Part shown: positions 51,263-63,262 of the stretch, in pieces
Position numbering within the stretch: the first letter of the stretch is position 1
Layout of the letters: every line of letters begins with the position of its first letter
NCBI GenBank assembly: GCA_016169945.1
Contig: JADLSH010000389.1
Span: 885,001-949,000, forward strand
Origin: Trachythela sp. YZ-2020
Taxonomy: Eukaryota; Cnidaria; Anthozoa; Malacalcyonacea; Clavulariidae
Direction: 5' to 3'
DNA: 64,000 bases
The notes under the pieces: model-generated
What the model was told of the DNA's origin: nothing
What the model saw: only the letters and a program-made list of their open reading frames with translations
The model's database searches: none
Position numbers and translations under genes: made by a program

Positions 51263-52915
51263 GGGCACACATTATGGGGGGTGTGACACCCCCCATCATT
51301 TGTGAATTTTTCAAAAAAGTCGGTCCCAAATTGTAAAATTACACTACTTAACATCCGAAACATCCTGTCTAAAAAGCGTATAATAAAGGATACAAAAATT
51401 GTCAATAAAAGAAATCAACATTGCAAAATCCAGAGATATATTTTCCTCTTAAAGCAATATACTCAAATGTAAGATGACATACAAGGGCGAAAATCCATAC
51501 CAAAAAGTGAGAGGATGAAGCCTACTGATAGTTCTGGAGGCATGTAACACTTCCGCATCATTTATAGACATCTTCCGACGGAAGCGTAACTTGGGTCTAA
51601 GCGTTAGGGGTGTAGGTATGTTTTGCCCGACGAAAGGGTGTAAAGGGCAGTAAAGGTGCCGGCTAAAACCTTGTCTATTGAGGCCCAATGCTGCAGCAGG
51701 AATGCGCAAAAATTTTGAAATCTAGAGTCTCTGAAACACCATTTCATGCACTTTGGGGAAGACTTTACAGAATTCTGATGATGAGAATGAAGAAGATGTC
51801 GTACTGCCGGCTCTGCCGAAAAAGTGGGGGGAGATTCGTCCCCACCATCCCCCCAGGATTGACGCCCTTGATGACATAGCCATACATGACTGCGAAAACC
51901 TCCTAACTTTTGCTCTGCCGCATTGTGCGTTCTATTTCCACGTCAGTGTTCTCGAGTAAAATTAAGCTAGTCAACTCTGTTGTAAAAATGCAGTTTCTAA
52001 TTGGGTCTTTATGATGTTGAAGGTTACGTTTTGGGGGGCGTTTTCTTTAAATAACTGCATTTAAAGAAAATTGCAGCGAAATATTTGAATTCGAAACTAG
52101 AGTGTTTGAAATCTTATATTTTTAATGAAAGGGCCTATAACGAAAGAGGTAGAGAAGACTCTGAAAATGCCATTTCCGACGATCTACAGACTCAAGTTTT
52201 TCAAAATTTTCCCCGTCGGCGCCAACCATGGTGGCGTCTCGTGGGCATCACCCCCCTATGTTTTAACAATCTTTCTACACCCCTGGCATTACAAATTAAG
52301 TAATACATGTTTTGATGTGGTCAAACAAATACAAAAAGTCGGTCCCTGAACAATGGACAGCCCCCGAACTTTTTTAGAGTGTGCGCCCCTGAGTGCTTAG
52401 ATATACTGTGGGCATAGTATATGTATCACGTATATTGAGTCTATGGACCTGAAGTTGACATTTTGGTGACTTCAACCCAGTGAACTCAATTTGGTTACCT
52501 GGAACGATAACTGGCGGTGAAAAGTGAAGCCAAAATAACAGTGCCTACGCCATCAAACGTGATTGGTTTCACAACGGCCAAAGTTCAAAATAAGTTCACG
52601 AAAATAGAAAAAAAACTTGAATAGCTGTTAAAACCTGCACGATAGCTTATCTTATCCCATATTTTTATGGCTCTCATAAACTTTTTGCACAAACTAGCTT
52701 ATACGCCTTATACGACTGACAAAAAACAAAATATTTTCGCTGTTTGAACAAAACACTGAGAAAACTTGCTTTAATTAACTTACTTCAGTGACAAAGATAT
52801 GTTTTCCTCCTAGTTTTCCTTCTGTGATCTTTTTTAGCCAGTTACAAAGGAGAAACTACTTCGATTTGCAAAAAAACTGTTGTTTTTTTTCAAACAAATA
52901 ATACAAAAATAGAGT
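51263..52915. other. Non-coding, relics of unknown repeats
   Basis: A palindrome GGGGGGTGTGACACCCCCC at 51276-51294, and CACCCCCCTATGTTTTAACA near 52249. Short open frames lack domains. Confidence 0.4.
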
Positions 52916-53012
52916 TTACGTACGGACCGCGTAGTAAATAAGTTGTGGGGGACTGAAACTGACGTACGAACCGCGTAGTGATACGTGAAAGGGGACTGAA
53001 ACTAACGTACGG
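52916..53012 (+). repeat. Short tandem repeat with ACGTACGGACCGC units
   Basis: Three units of ACGTACG(G/A)ACCGC, two followed by GTAGT and a GGGGGACTGAAACTGACGT-like block, period about 40-56 bp. AGCCACTGTAATAATG is also doubled just after (53030-53070). Confidence 0.7.
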
Positions 53013-54107
53013 ACCGCCCATGGTCCGTACAGCCACTGTAATAATGCCCAAATCAGCCACTGTAATAATGAGGTTAATGGCACACAATATATAAAACTAA
53101 ACTTATTATTCCATCTATTAGACGTTCTCCCTTGAAACAATATTAATGTATGGATCTGATATGCTGTGTTATATACTTTATACATTCTATTCAAAGACTA
53201 GATACATGGGTTATACTCCTGATTTTCAAGATTGTAAACATTTGCTACTGATGAATAGTCTTCAATATATGACCTATTTGCTAATACATCCACATGGAAT
53301 ATACAGTTCATTTGTGTTCGTTCATCCCTGAATACCACATGTTGACGTAATGTATCAATGTGGTTAAAAAGGCTTTCCAAACAGTGCGAGGGTGTTTTAG
53401 CAACATCTGGTATCCTGACAACATTCAGGCATCTACAATTTTCTCACATACCTGATTGTATATTATGGACTATTGAAAAGGTTGTGAACCTAATATGTTT
53501 CAGCAATGGCATCATAAAATAAAATAAAATATTTGCTGTGTTATGGACATAGTCCTGCAAGTAGAGTATATATTTATATGTTGTTTGTTCAAAGTATGTA
53601 TAACTTATACAATTAAGGCCAAATAGAATTGCTGAATATTCTCCTTCATTCATGACAACAGTGGCATGACCATGAGCAGATACATGTACGCTTAGCGTAC
53701 CTATTTTTCTATTTTGAAGTCCCAATCTAACAAATATTTGGATTATAAACATTCATAAACTGACAAAAAATCATAAATTGATCATATTAGACATATAGTT
53801 GTTCAGAAAACAGTCACAACAAAGAATATGTCGCAAAAAGACAAACAGATCACATATAGTAACTACTGTTAGAAATATAGCTATCACTAATCATTATACA
53901 TTCCTGACCCTTATTAATAGTTGTAGTTGCCAATTGGCAACAAAAATCATAAATACAGTATTTGATATTTCTTGTTTTAGAAATAAATCAAAAGTTTAGC
54001 ATTTAATGTTTATAAGTTAGTAATAATATCAAACCAAAAGTAGTTCTATATATTGTAAATAAGCATTCACCTTCCAAGTCCTTAAAATTTTACATTTCTT
54101 TCTACGG
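53013..54107. other. AT-rich non-coding sequence
   Basis: No splice-bounded exon, repeat border or protein motif could be supported. Confidence 0.4.
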
Positions 54108-56285
54108 AGCGCGGTGTACGGAGTCTAAAAGTTTTTTCTTTACGATAGGCAATAGATTTCTATCAGACTTTGTCTTTTCCACTTTATGGCTGCATAAAGT
54201 GGAAAACGTACGACGAGTCTGTCAAAAAAGTACTCCTCAAAGCTTAACATTTGTTTTTAACGTACTAGACTCCGTCTTTTGCACTTTATGCGGGGATAAA
54301 GTCTATAGACTGTTTTAATATTTTTAATACAGGTGTATGTACCACAGAATACCGCAAAAATTTACATGTTCCATATCTTTTGTCAAATATATATAATGTG
54401 GCTTCTTAATATTTTTTACTATAGTTTATCCACATTTTTCTTCCTGGGGGTTTTTGGGCTAGATTTCATAGACTTCAATATTTTTTTAATTGAACATTCT
54501 GTGGAACAAACCCTAATGCACCACAGAATACCAGTGCGGATATAAATAAGCAACGGTTTATCAAATTGTACCAGTATTTGGTGTGTCATGTTGTGTTATA
54601 ATACTGTACTGATGTTGCTAACTTAATTTAGTGAAAGATAAGCACCAAAATCATTAGAGCATATCAGTGGTGTAACCAAAGTATACCAGGTTTATCAATA
54701 ATTTTGAAAAAATTCAGTTTTTCAATGGTAAAATTGATTCCTCGGTGTGATTCCTGTATAGTAATAATGTTGTGTTGCATAGAAAAAGTAGTGATCAACA
54801 TAAATTATACTGGTTTGCAAACTTATTTTTAAACTTTCGAATTTTACAGGCATTATGCGGGAAAAAAGTATCAAAAACATACAATGTTATTTTTTGTTAA
54901 TCCTGATTACTTAAAGAATTTTTATGAAAATATTAATTTTTTGTTTTTCGTATGTCAATTAAAACTAAAACTAATATATATTCACAAAAATAAAGTATAT
55001 AGTTTGTTTCCTCCAAATTTTATAAGATCAATAAATAAGACTGGTATTCTGTGGTACATACACCTGTAATAGAAAGAGACAACTTGACTATATATGCACT
55101 AAACTTCCATCAGTAAGTCGCTTTTGAGGCCATATAGACTAGACAACAGTAACAGGGGGGTGTCGGGATCCTAGATCCCGACGGACATTTGCCTTAGCAA
55201 AACGATTGAGGACGTACTTTAAGCAATTAAGGGAGAATTTTAAGGAATACATTTAGTTATCTGCCATTTGAGCCCATTTTGAGATTGGAAAGTGTTCTTT
55301 TCGTGAAAAGCGAGAAAAATATTGTTGCTCAATATTTCATCTGAGGAACTTTTTCAGCTGAAATATTCTCTGAGGAACCAGTCTTCTGGCTATCAGTGTG
55401 ACAGTGTATTACATAAATAACATGCAATCGTACAGAGCCTAACTTATACTGTGAGGAACAAACTTTTGGTTTGGAATCTCCTTATGTTGTGAAGAAGCTC
55501 AATTATGCAGCCAACAGCCTGGAAATTCAGCGAGGAAATTCAGTGTTTTTTGGAAAGTGGTTCTGCACTGAGGATTGAGGAATGTCCAGTTCCTCGTCCA
55601 CTTTTCGGACTTTTTTCTGTGTATAATTGTGTATATTAAAAATAATTAAAGATAGCGTCTCAATATAGATTGAATGGGAAACTATCACGACTTTATTGTT
55701 GCACACGCAACACAACGGTCAACTTTTTCATTGTTCTTACGCACTTTTGACCCGAATTTGAGGAACATTTGAAAAAGGCAAATTTAGGATCCGAGGAACA
55801 TTGAACACTTTTTCCAGGTCTGCTATAGACAATAGTTCGTCGAAAACGCTTTGTTTAAATCCATCCATTAGATTTCTCAATATAGTTATTTTCGGACTTT
55901 GTTTTGTCTTAAAAGCACAGAATAGGCCAGGGTATGCTGATTAATTTATTTAAATCGCATGCATAATTCGCATCTCGCAACAGTAATTTCAATTTTGCAA
56001 AAATTTGATACACAAAAATCATTATACGTGTCTAATAAGACTTGATTTAAAAAAATTAGAAACAAATGTTAAGCTCTCTGGTACATTTTTGACAGACTCC
56101 ACGTTATCCCCCCATAAAGTGGAAAAGACGGAGTCTGGTTAAAAACGAATGTTAACCTTTGAGGAGGACATTTTAGACGGACTCCGCGTTTTCCACTCTA
56201 TGGGGAAAAGACGGAGTCTGAATGAAATCTATTGCCTGTCGTAAAGAAAAACTTTTTGATAGACTCCGCACTCCGTCTTTTCCAC
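54108..56285. mobile_element. 2.2-kb foldback element with about 200-bp inverted arms
   Basis: The left arm (54108-54310) and right arm (about 56085-56285) are inverse copies: GGCAATAGATTTC, CTTTACGA(T/C)AGGCAATAG, AGACTCCGTCTTTTCCACTT and CTCCTCAAAG blocks occur in both. Each arm contains internal GACGGAGTC/GACTCCGTC repeats, so it can fold on itself. The interior has a nested MITE (54330-55066) and non-coding DNA with GAGGAAC repeats (55340-55800). Confidence 0.75.
54330..55066. mobile_element. 737-bp MITE with CAGGTGTATGTACC ends and TA duplication
   Basis: The left end CAGGTGTATGTACCACAGAA(TACC) and its inverse at the right end (GGTATTCTGTGGTACATACA...) are flanked by TA on both sides (54328-54329 and 55067-55068), the target duplication of Tc1/mariner-type elements. 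No transposase. It sits inside the larger foldback element, so it inserted later. Confidence 0.75.
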
Positions 56286-57134
56286 CATGCCTTCGAACAA
56301 AGAAATGCTTCATGTTAGCACGAGTGTGCCACTCAGAAGGTTTGGCAACACTGCCGAATATTAATAGAGGGTTAAATGCAATGCGCTATATCTCGGCATT
56401 ATTTTGTCCGATGACATATGTTCAAATTTTGTCGGTGGATTGTCCTGTCGGCCTAATGTCTGTCGGCCAAATGTCTGTCGGCCAAACGTCCGGTAACGGT
56501 GTTGTATAACCAGGGATGTAGTGGAAGGAGGTCTCAGGGAGCTTAAAGCCGCCCTTGTTAAAATCTTCTTCCAGTTGGGGAGGTTGAGCCCCCTTAGATT
56601 CTTAAGATTTTTATCAAAATAGAAATAATCTTTGATAATATAACAAATGTTTTCCAATTAAATAAGTACAGTTATTCCCAGGGGCCGCGGAAACGGGAGG
56701 GGCGCACTGGGGGAATTTTCTCCCAACTCCCACCCTAGCACTTGCAATGCATGTTCCGTACATTGTGCATTCAGAATATTTTTATCCGCCCACCCCCCAC
56801 CCCCCCCATAAAAATTACGACCCTAGCTATGCCACTGATAGGTGCCCCTATTTTGCGGTGCCCCCCCTACTTTTGAGATGCTTCCGCGGGCTTCGGTTAT
56901 TCCAATCTATTTCTATTCAATTTCTGAAGGTCGAATCAGTAATGCTAATTTTCCTTATATTCAGGATGGTATTCCGACAAATCCTTTCTTCAACAATGAT
57001 AACACTATACTTTTTATAACATCGCTTAAAATGAAAGAAATCGCGTGTTTCAGACACCCAAGAAATAAAAACTTTCTGGCGGTTCTTGCCCCAAAGCTTC
57101 CCTTGAAGAGCCCCCTTGTTAAAATTTTAGGACT
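56286..57134. other. Non-coding, with C-rich patches
   Basis: CCCACCCCCCACCCCCCCC near 56790-56808. The 15-bp repeat is listed separately. AAGCTTCCCTTGAAGAGCCC near 57096 looks like the end of an unknown repeat. Confidence 0.4.
56446..56490 (+). repeat. 15-bp tandem repeat, three units
   Basis: TGTCGGCCAAATGTC occurs three times in succession (first copy with CTAATG, third with AAACG). Confidence 0.9.
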
Positions 57135-57870
57135 ACACCACTGTGTATAACTCTCTGGTTTACCCATATCTGATCTACTGTAATATTTCATGGGCAAGCA
57201 CATATCGCACAAGAATTATAAGAATTATGACGTTAGCAAAAATTAACCTGGAATTAAGACCCTTCTTTTCAAAACTAGGTTTCTTAAAATCATATATGAA
57301 ATAATTTTACTTAATTGCATTATTCATGTATTCATGCTACAATGGAAATATGCCGTTATCTAATTTTCAAAATATTTTATTAAAAACGAGTCTGTTCATG
57401 AACATAATACAAGATCTGCAACCAGGGTACACATTAATTTCAAAAGAACAAAGTATGGCAAGTTTTCTAGTCAATACAGAGCAGCAAGAATTTAGAATAG
57501 TTTTCCAACAAATGTAAAAGAGATAAAAACATTGCATTTGTTCAAGAAAACTATGAAAACATTTGCTCAACAATATTATGATAAATGTAATAACGAGGAC
57601 TTGTGAATTTAGCCTATATATACTTTTGTTAGAATACTGTACTTTATATTATTTTAGTACGCCACCATGTATAGAAAGATTTTATGCATGACTATTGTAT
57701 GTAAATGTTAGAAGGGGATCTCCTTGGAAAAGCTTTTCGAGCTTCCACAGATCACCTAATACTACTATGTATATTGTAATTTTGTAAATGAATTGTGGCA
57801 TTCTTAAAAAAATATTCAGCCAATTTTTTTTTATATTTTTCTTACTGTTAGTTTATGTTCTAAGTAAAGT
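57135..57870 (+). pseudogene. LINE C-terminal end and 3' UTR, second LINE family
   Basis: Plus-strand pieces: YNSLVYPYLIYCNISWASTY, RIIRIMTLAKIN, PFFSKLGFLK, IALFMYSCYNGNMPLSNFQN, FRIVFQQM and LHLFKKTMKTFAQQYYD. This is the C-terminal region of a different LINE group from those with (ATT)n tails. The 3' UTR includes GGGGATCTCCTTGGAAAAGC. Shifts and deletions throughout. Confidence 0.78.
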
Positions 57871-58218
57871 AATGCACGAAAAAAATTGAGGACCACCCTG
57901 CTTCTTTTCCAACTACACGAACCAATAGTCAATTTTAGAGTAAACTTCGTACGCGTGTGTTGTCATAGCAACGAACTATGTCACTTACTAAATGATTCAA
58001 CTGCAATTTATCCCGACGCAGAACGCTTCATTTGGATGTGAAGTCAACTTTAGCAAATTATTCCGTCGGTGTATAATGATTTTTTATTCTCTGTCTAGGT
58101 GACATTTCCACTGAATAACTCACAATGAGCAGTTCATCTGAAGGAGACTATGGTATGACAGAAACTTGACCTTTGGGCTTCAGCTATAAAATCCAAATAT
58201 CCGGCAATAGACTGAATA
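57871..58218. other. Non-coding
   Basis: No features supported. Confidence 0.35.
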
Positions 58219-58756
58219 CAGGGTGTATAAAAAAAGGTAAACCAACTTTGACATGTTATCGTACGTCAGGTAGTAAGTACATAAATTTACTTTATCCATA
58301 GTAATAAAGATTAGGTTTTTAGCTGTCAAATGATACTATTTCTGTGTCATTGCGTTGAAAAATGCCCAAATACGATCCGATTTAAAGTGACCGGTCGAAA
58401 TCGCATTTCTCATTTCGGATTCAAATTTAGGAATAATCAAGTCTTCGTAAATTTAAAGATAGTTAAATCGCGATTTAACAACGAAATTTCGTGGTTTAAA
58501 CATTTTACACAACTGAAAGTTTGCAGAGAACTTGCAATACCTAATGTTTCCTGCATAGGCTATTGGAAAAATGGTTTCGACGGTTTTCAAATTGTATTGT
58601 ATTTGGCCATTTTTGTTTGCTATGATACAAGTATAAGGTATCATTTGACAGCTAAATACTTGATCTTCATTGATACGAAAAAGGTAAATCTATAAACTTG
58701 ATACCTAACGCATGATTTACATCCAAAGTTGGATTACCGTTTTTGGATACACCCTG
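58219..58756. mobile_element. 538-bp palindromic MITE with CAGGGTGTAT ends and TA duplication
   Basis: Ends CAGGGTGTATAAAAAAAGGT and the inverse ...TTTGGATACACCCTG are flanked by TA on each side. An inner pair, AGCTGTCAAATGATAC and GTATCATTTGACAGCT, shows that nearly the whole element is a foldback. The 121-codon frame inside is not a known protein. TA duplication and CAGGGTG ends fit Tc1/mariner-type elements. A half copy lies at 15085-15165. Confidence 0.8.
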
Positions 58757-58997
58757 TATTTCAGAAAAAAATTGGCAAGCCAAGAGAAACCAGTCGTGTT
58801 TTAGGGGTAGTCAGTAGAAAGTGAGGTTTTCAAAAAACGAGGCGACACAAAAGAATACAATAGAATACAAAAGAATACAAAAGTCTGAAAATAGTAAATG
58901 ACATTAAATAGTGACTCATATGAGCCAATATTTTGCATATCCTGGTGGCTCATTAACTGATCACAATTTCTTAAATTATGTCCGTTCATACAGATGT

Positions 58998-59494
58998 ATT
59001 ACTTGTTGGAAAACTACAAAGAGTGTGTGACTTTAATAAAGTAACATCGAAAGAGTTTAAATTTTTTAACAAAGGTCACATAACTTCCGTTGCTATGGCA
59101 ACAATGACTTTTCAATATGGCGGATATTAATTTTAACTCGAAAACGAATTCGGTGACCCTCATTTTATATTTCATAAAATGCTTTCTTTTAGTATATTGA
59201 ATTATTTTAACGATTTTAAAAAAATTCTTTATAATAACATTTTTTGGTTAGACAGAATTTTTTCAAAATCGTTAAAATAATTCAATATACTAAAAGAAAG
59301 CATTTTATGAGAAATAAAAAATGGGGGTCACCGAAGTCGTTTTCGAGTTATATTAAGATAAATGGAAAATATCCGTCATATTGAGACGTCATTGTTGCCA
59401 TAGCAACGGCAGTATGTGACCTTTGTTAAAAAATTCAAACACTTCCGATATTAATTTATAAAAGTCATACACTCTTTGTTTTCCAACAAGTAAT
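58998..59494. mobile_element. 497-bp near-perfect foldback element
   Basis: Arms of about 235 bp: ATTACTTGTTGGAAAAC opens and GTTTTCCAACAAGTAAT closes, with internal pairs GGTCACATAACTTCCGTTGC and TTTAGTATATTGAATTATTT. The loop is about 30 bp around 59240. There are scattered mismatches and no coding capacity. It would form a very stable cruciform or RNA hairpin. Confidence 0.85.
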
Positions 59495-59629
59495 AATTGT
59501 CCAAAAAGTCGGACGTAGATCGTTAATTTTCCATTTTAATTGCAAAGTCTCACTTTGCAATTATTGTGATTACAGGTCAAAAATTCACATAAGTGATTCA
59601 GATAGGCATAGATATATGGAGCGCCGATA

Positions 59630-59800
59630 CTGACAATATTCGCAAGAAGTACAATATCATTCGCATTCACAAAATATGTCAAATTCGCATTCGCAAAGCG
59701 TACAAAGGCAAATTGGCATTCGCAAATCGCAAAAAGGTGTCAAATTTACATTCGCAAAAATGTCGAATTCGCATTTGCAAAAAATGTCGACTGTCGCGCC
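59630..59800 (+). repeat. Degenerate ATTCGCA/TGTCAAA tandem array before integrase gene
   Basis: About six irregular units of ATTCGCA(TTCGCAAA) with intervening ATGTCAAATT, period roughly 25-35 bp. It ends 60 bp before the integrase start codon. Confidence 0.7.
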
Positions 59801-59862
59801 GAGTTTCCCGTCCGACTGATCAGTCTCTAATCTCTCATAGTCCTCCAGTTTATCAAAACAAT

Positions 59863-61047
59863 ATGGCGGATCTACGTTCTGGTTTGGAAAGCGTACACGG
59901 CCTTTTTAACGAGATAGAAAGCTTTCATTCCCCAACAGCGGATCAATTTAATAACCTAGGATACCTCGAAACATTAAATGTTCGAGCAGAAGAATGTCTC
60001 CGTCTTCTTCGAGCAATAATGGGAAGAGTTACTGAAATAACAAGGGAAAGAATAAGAATCGAAAGACACGGCCAAGATGAAGCTGGTGGTCACGACACAC
60101 GCAGCTACGGGATGATTTTCAGCAGCTGTGCACGGCATTTGAATGAAGTTACTACCGCTTCGTTCAAAACACAGCTGATTCGGCCAATGGTTAAAGTTTT
60201 CCTGTCGAAGAGATAGCGTACGTGGGCCTGGGCGGCCACGAGTGATAATCACAAGACAACAAATAGACGCACTTCGCGAAATTCACTTTTCATAGTCTTG
60301 TATTGCTAGGCTACTTGGGGTATCAGAACGTACTCTGGAAAGAAGAAGACAAGAATTTCAAATGCCAACAGGAAGGGCTTGCTACTCAAATATTTGTGAC
60401 GAGGAACTTGATCATGTTGTTTCAGGTATTATTGGATCAAGTCCAAATGCAGGTGAAACTCTTGTTCAAGGCGCATTACGACACCGTGGTTTACTACTCC
60501 AACGTTGGCGTGTACGTGGAAGTTTATTGCGTGTTGATCCAATTTCTAGGTTGCTTTGTCGACGTCAGCTGATATATCGCAGACGTTATCAAGTCAGAGC
60601 ACCAAACTCACTCTGGCATGTGGATGGTATGACCACAAACTAATACGACGGAGGTATGTTGTGCATGGAGCAATTGATGGATACTCAAGACTTGTAACAT
60701 TTTTGCATTGTAGCACTAACAATGAAGCTGCAACTGTGTTGCAATATTTTACCTTATCCGTTGAAAGATTTGGGTGTCCATCAAGAGTACGCACCGACAT
60801 GGGACTGGAGAATGTTGACGTTGCACGATATATGCTTATCAGGCGTGGTACTGGCAGAGGTAGCATTATCACAGGTTCATCCGTACACAACCAACGGATT
60901 GAAAGATTGTGGAGAGATGTGTTTCGTTGTGTTTCTTGTCAATTTAGAAATATATTCTTCTATATGGAAGAAAATAGTCTTCTTGACCCTCTTAATGAAG
61001 TTCACCGGCTTTGCTTGCACTACATCTATGTGTTTTTGAGTCCTTAA
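59863..61047 (+). pseudogene. Integrase-core (rve-type) protein, broken
   Basis: ATG at 59863 begins MADLRSGLESVHGLFNEIES and a coiled N-terminus to about 60180. A shift leads to GPGRPRVIITRQQIDALREI, then an in-frame TAG, then IARLLGVSERTLERRRQEFQ (helix-turn-helix). The frame continues to [10 protein letters not shown] at 60630, where a second shift occurs, and resumes [37 protein letters not shown] and [16 protein letters not shown]. This matches an integrase catalytic core: D in WHVDG, D in RTDMG, E in RIERLW. The family is found as single-exon genes in cnidarians and some vertebrates. A function as a DNA integrase is inferred; this copy has three lesions. Confidence 0.78.
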
Positions 61048-61056
61048 TAAAGACCT

Positions 61057-61079
61057 TTATTATTATTATTATTATTATT
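61057..61079 (+). repeat. (ATT)n run, LINE-like tail
   Basis: Follows AATAAAGACCTTT right after the integrase stop. It is the same tail type as the LINEs here, so a short LINE 3' end probably inserted at or near the gene end. Confidence 0.7.
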
Positions 61080-61626
61080 TACCACGTATAAACAGGGCAC
61101 TCACTGAATTTGCAGTCCATATCAGCTTTGGGTGAGTGGCATGCTGGCATCAGCCAACTCCCATTGTACAGCAGTTCGTGACGTAATTGATTAGGCAGTT
61201 GCGATATATCAATATTTTCGATAAATATCGATATTTCAAAAATATCGATATTCCATATTCGATTTTTCGCATATCGAAAATATTGAAAGTTGTAACTAAG
61301 CAGCTTAATCTCCGATTATTCGGCAATTATTGTTTTCACCGGTGAAGTTTAGACAACGTGTGTATGGCTGCAATTGCGAATTTATGATACAAGTGCGCGG
61401 GCAATTGAAATTAAAAGCGGAAACAGAGAAACTGTGACCACAGAGGATCACCAAGCAGCGGCATTGAACTCTTGAAAACAATAGTTTTGTGATGACTCAT
61501 AAAGATGGAATTCGCAATAATTTGAATAATAATGTTAATGACGCGTATCGACGCAGGTTTAAAAACAAGGTAGCAAAATAACACAGCTCATTCAAACTCG
61601 TTATTCTGTTGCAAAGGGAAGTAAAA
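61080..61626. other. Upstream region of BED-hAT gene, with ATCGATA block
   Basis: 61195-61290 is built of TATCGATATTT-type repeats, characteristic of hAT element ends or subterminal regions. The rest is non-coding. Confidence 0.45.
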
Positions 61627-62495
61627 ATGTCTAATCAAAGAAGTCCTGTTTGGAATTACTTTAAGAAAAGTAATGAAAATGATGACCCAACATGTCAGCT
61701 GTGTAAGAAAAAGGTGAAAACGAAGGCCGGAAACACAACGAATCTTCTGCAACTGCTGCACAGAAATACCAGACATCCTCTTCTCAACCTAGCATCATCG
61801 AAGCAATGAAAAAAAGAGCGCGTCTTCAGCCAGGCCAAAAACGGGCAGAAGAGATCACTGACGCGATAGTTTATTACCTAGCCAAAGATTTTGTCCAACT
61901 CAACGCAGTTACTCGTCCCGGATTCCATCAGCTGCTCAACGTTTTAGAGCCGCGTTACCAAATTCCATCAAAGTCAACTTTTTCTAGGCAACGTATAGCT
62001 AAACTCTACGACGCTACGCGAGAAAATGTGCTTAATTCCCTGAGAAACATTGAATTTTGCGCAGTTACGACGGATATGTGGTCTTCGCGTGGGATGATAC
62101 CCGCTTACATGGGATTCACTGCTCATTGGATTGACGACCAGTGGAAACTTGTTAGTCGCTGTCTTGGAACGAAATTCGTGCCTCAAGATCACACAGCAAC
62201 CGAGCTGGGTGAATGTATGGAAGACGTCATGAAGCACTGGGAACTGGATCCAGAAAAGTTTTCAGCCATTACAACCGACAACGCAGCCAACGTTTTGAAG
62301 GCATGCCGGGAAAAGAACTGGCGCAATATAACTTGTTTCGGCCACAACTTGCATTTGGCAATAACTAATTCCCTCGCGAAGGAGAAGAATACATCACGTG
62401 CACTCGGTGTTCGCAGAAAGACGGTGGCCGCTTTTAATATGAGCTGGAAAAGACAGAAGGCTCTTGCAGAGGCCCAAATTCAAGAAGAACCAGAA
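61627..62495 (+). pseudogene. BED-finger hAT transposase (ZBED-like), exon 1
   Basis: ATG at 61627: SPVWNYFKKSNENDDPTCQL, then CKKKVKTKAGNTTNLLQ, a BED zinc finger. One indel near 61755 shifts the frame, which continues from SIIEAMKKRARLQPGQKRAE, through SKSTFSRQRI, the first catalytic Asp in AVTTDMWSSRG, the second in AITTDNAANVLKA, and CFGHNLHLAITNS (hAT C/H motif). It ends at donor CCAGAA|GTTAAG, in phase with exon 2. As a transposase it would act on its own ends in the nucleus. Confidence 0.8.
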
Positions 62496-62603
62496 GTTAA
62501 GCCTGTGTACACATTATTCGACATTTTTTATAATAAAATAACTTATTGTGTAGTACTAAATTATTTAAACATATATGTTTTTGTTTTTCTATTTTAATTC
62601 TAG

Positions 62604-62996
62604 GAGTGTGCAACGCGTTGGGGCTCAACTCACCGAATGATCAGCAAGTTTTTGAAAAGTAAAAAGGCACTGCGTCGGACGTTGAACGAGGACAAGTATA
62701 CAGCACATCTGGTTCCAAAATGGCAAGATATAGAACTTTTAGAAGCAGTCGATGCTGCTCTTTCTTCACTTGTTCAGTTTACTGATATAATGTGCGCAAG
62801 CAAGTACGTAACCATTTCTGCTCTGAAGCCCGTCCTGTATCGACTGAAACACGAAGAGCTTGCAGTTGGAGAAAAAGATCTTCCACTTACCGTCAGTATA
62901 AAGACAAACATCATGAAATAATTTGAAGACAAATATGCGAGTGACGAAAAGCAACAGCTAATGAATCTCACTTGCTTTCTTGATTCCAGATACAAG
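62604..62996 (+). pseudogene. BED-hAT transposase, exon 2, with in-frame TAA
   Basis: The acceptor TTTTAATTCTAG precedes ECATRWGSTHRMISKFLKSK, KYTAHLVPKWQDIELLEAVD and SLVQFTDIMCASKYVTISAL. TAA at 62919-62921 interrupts the conserved I-M-K-x-F-E-D-K-Y block, where a Tyr codon is expected; this is the only stop in the exon. It ends LTCFLDSRYK with donor AAG|GTAATT, phase 0. Confidence 0.8.
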
Positions 62997-63262
62997 GTAA
63001 TTGTTTCAACTTTCAAAGGATACTCAGTGAATTATGCAATGCAACTATATAGCACAGCTTAAAAACAACAAAACAGCGGTTTACAAATAACACCATAAAA
63101 ATTGCAATGTTATTTTAAGCTTTGACAGTTTGACAGTTTGTCACTTAACTTTGTAGATCATTGAATTAGCGGGCTAAAAACAGAACATTTTAATAGCGCT
63201 ATATTTGCCGATTTGCCGTTTTCAATTCTTGTATTATTTATTTATTTTCGTGTTCCGTTCAG

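Noticed and set aside
58330..58695. 121-codon frame within a MITE
   Set aside because: It lies in a foldback element with no transposase similarity; the frame is open by chance.
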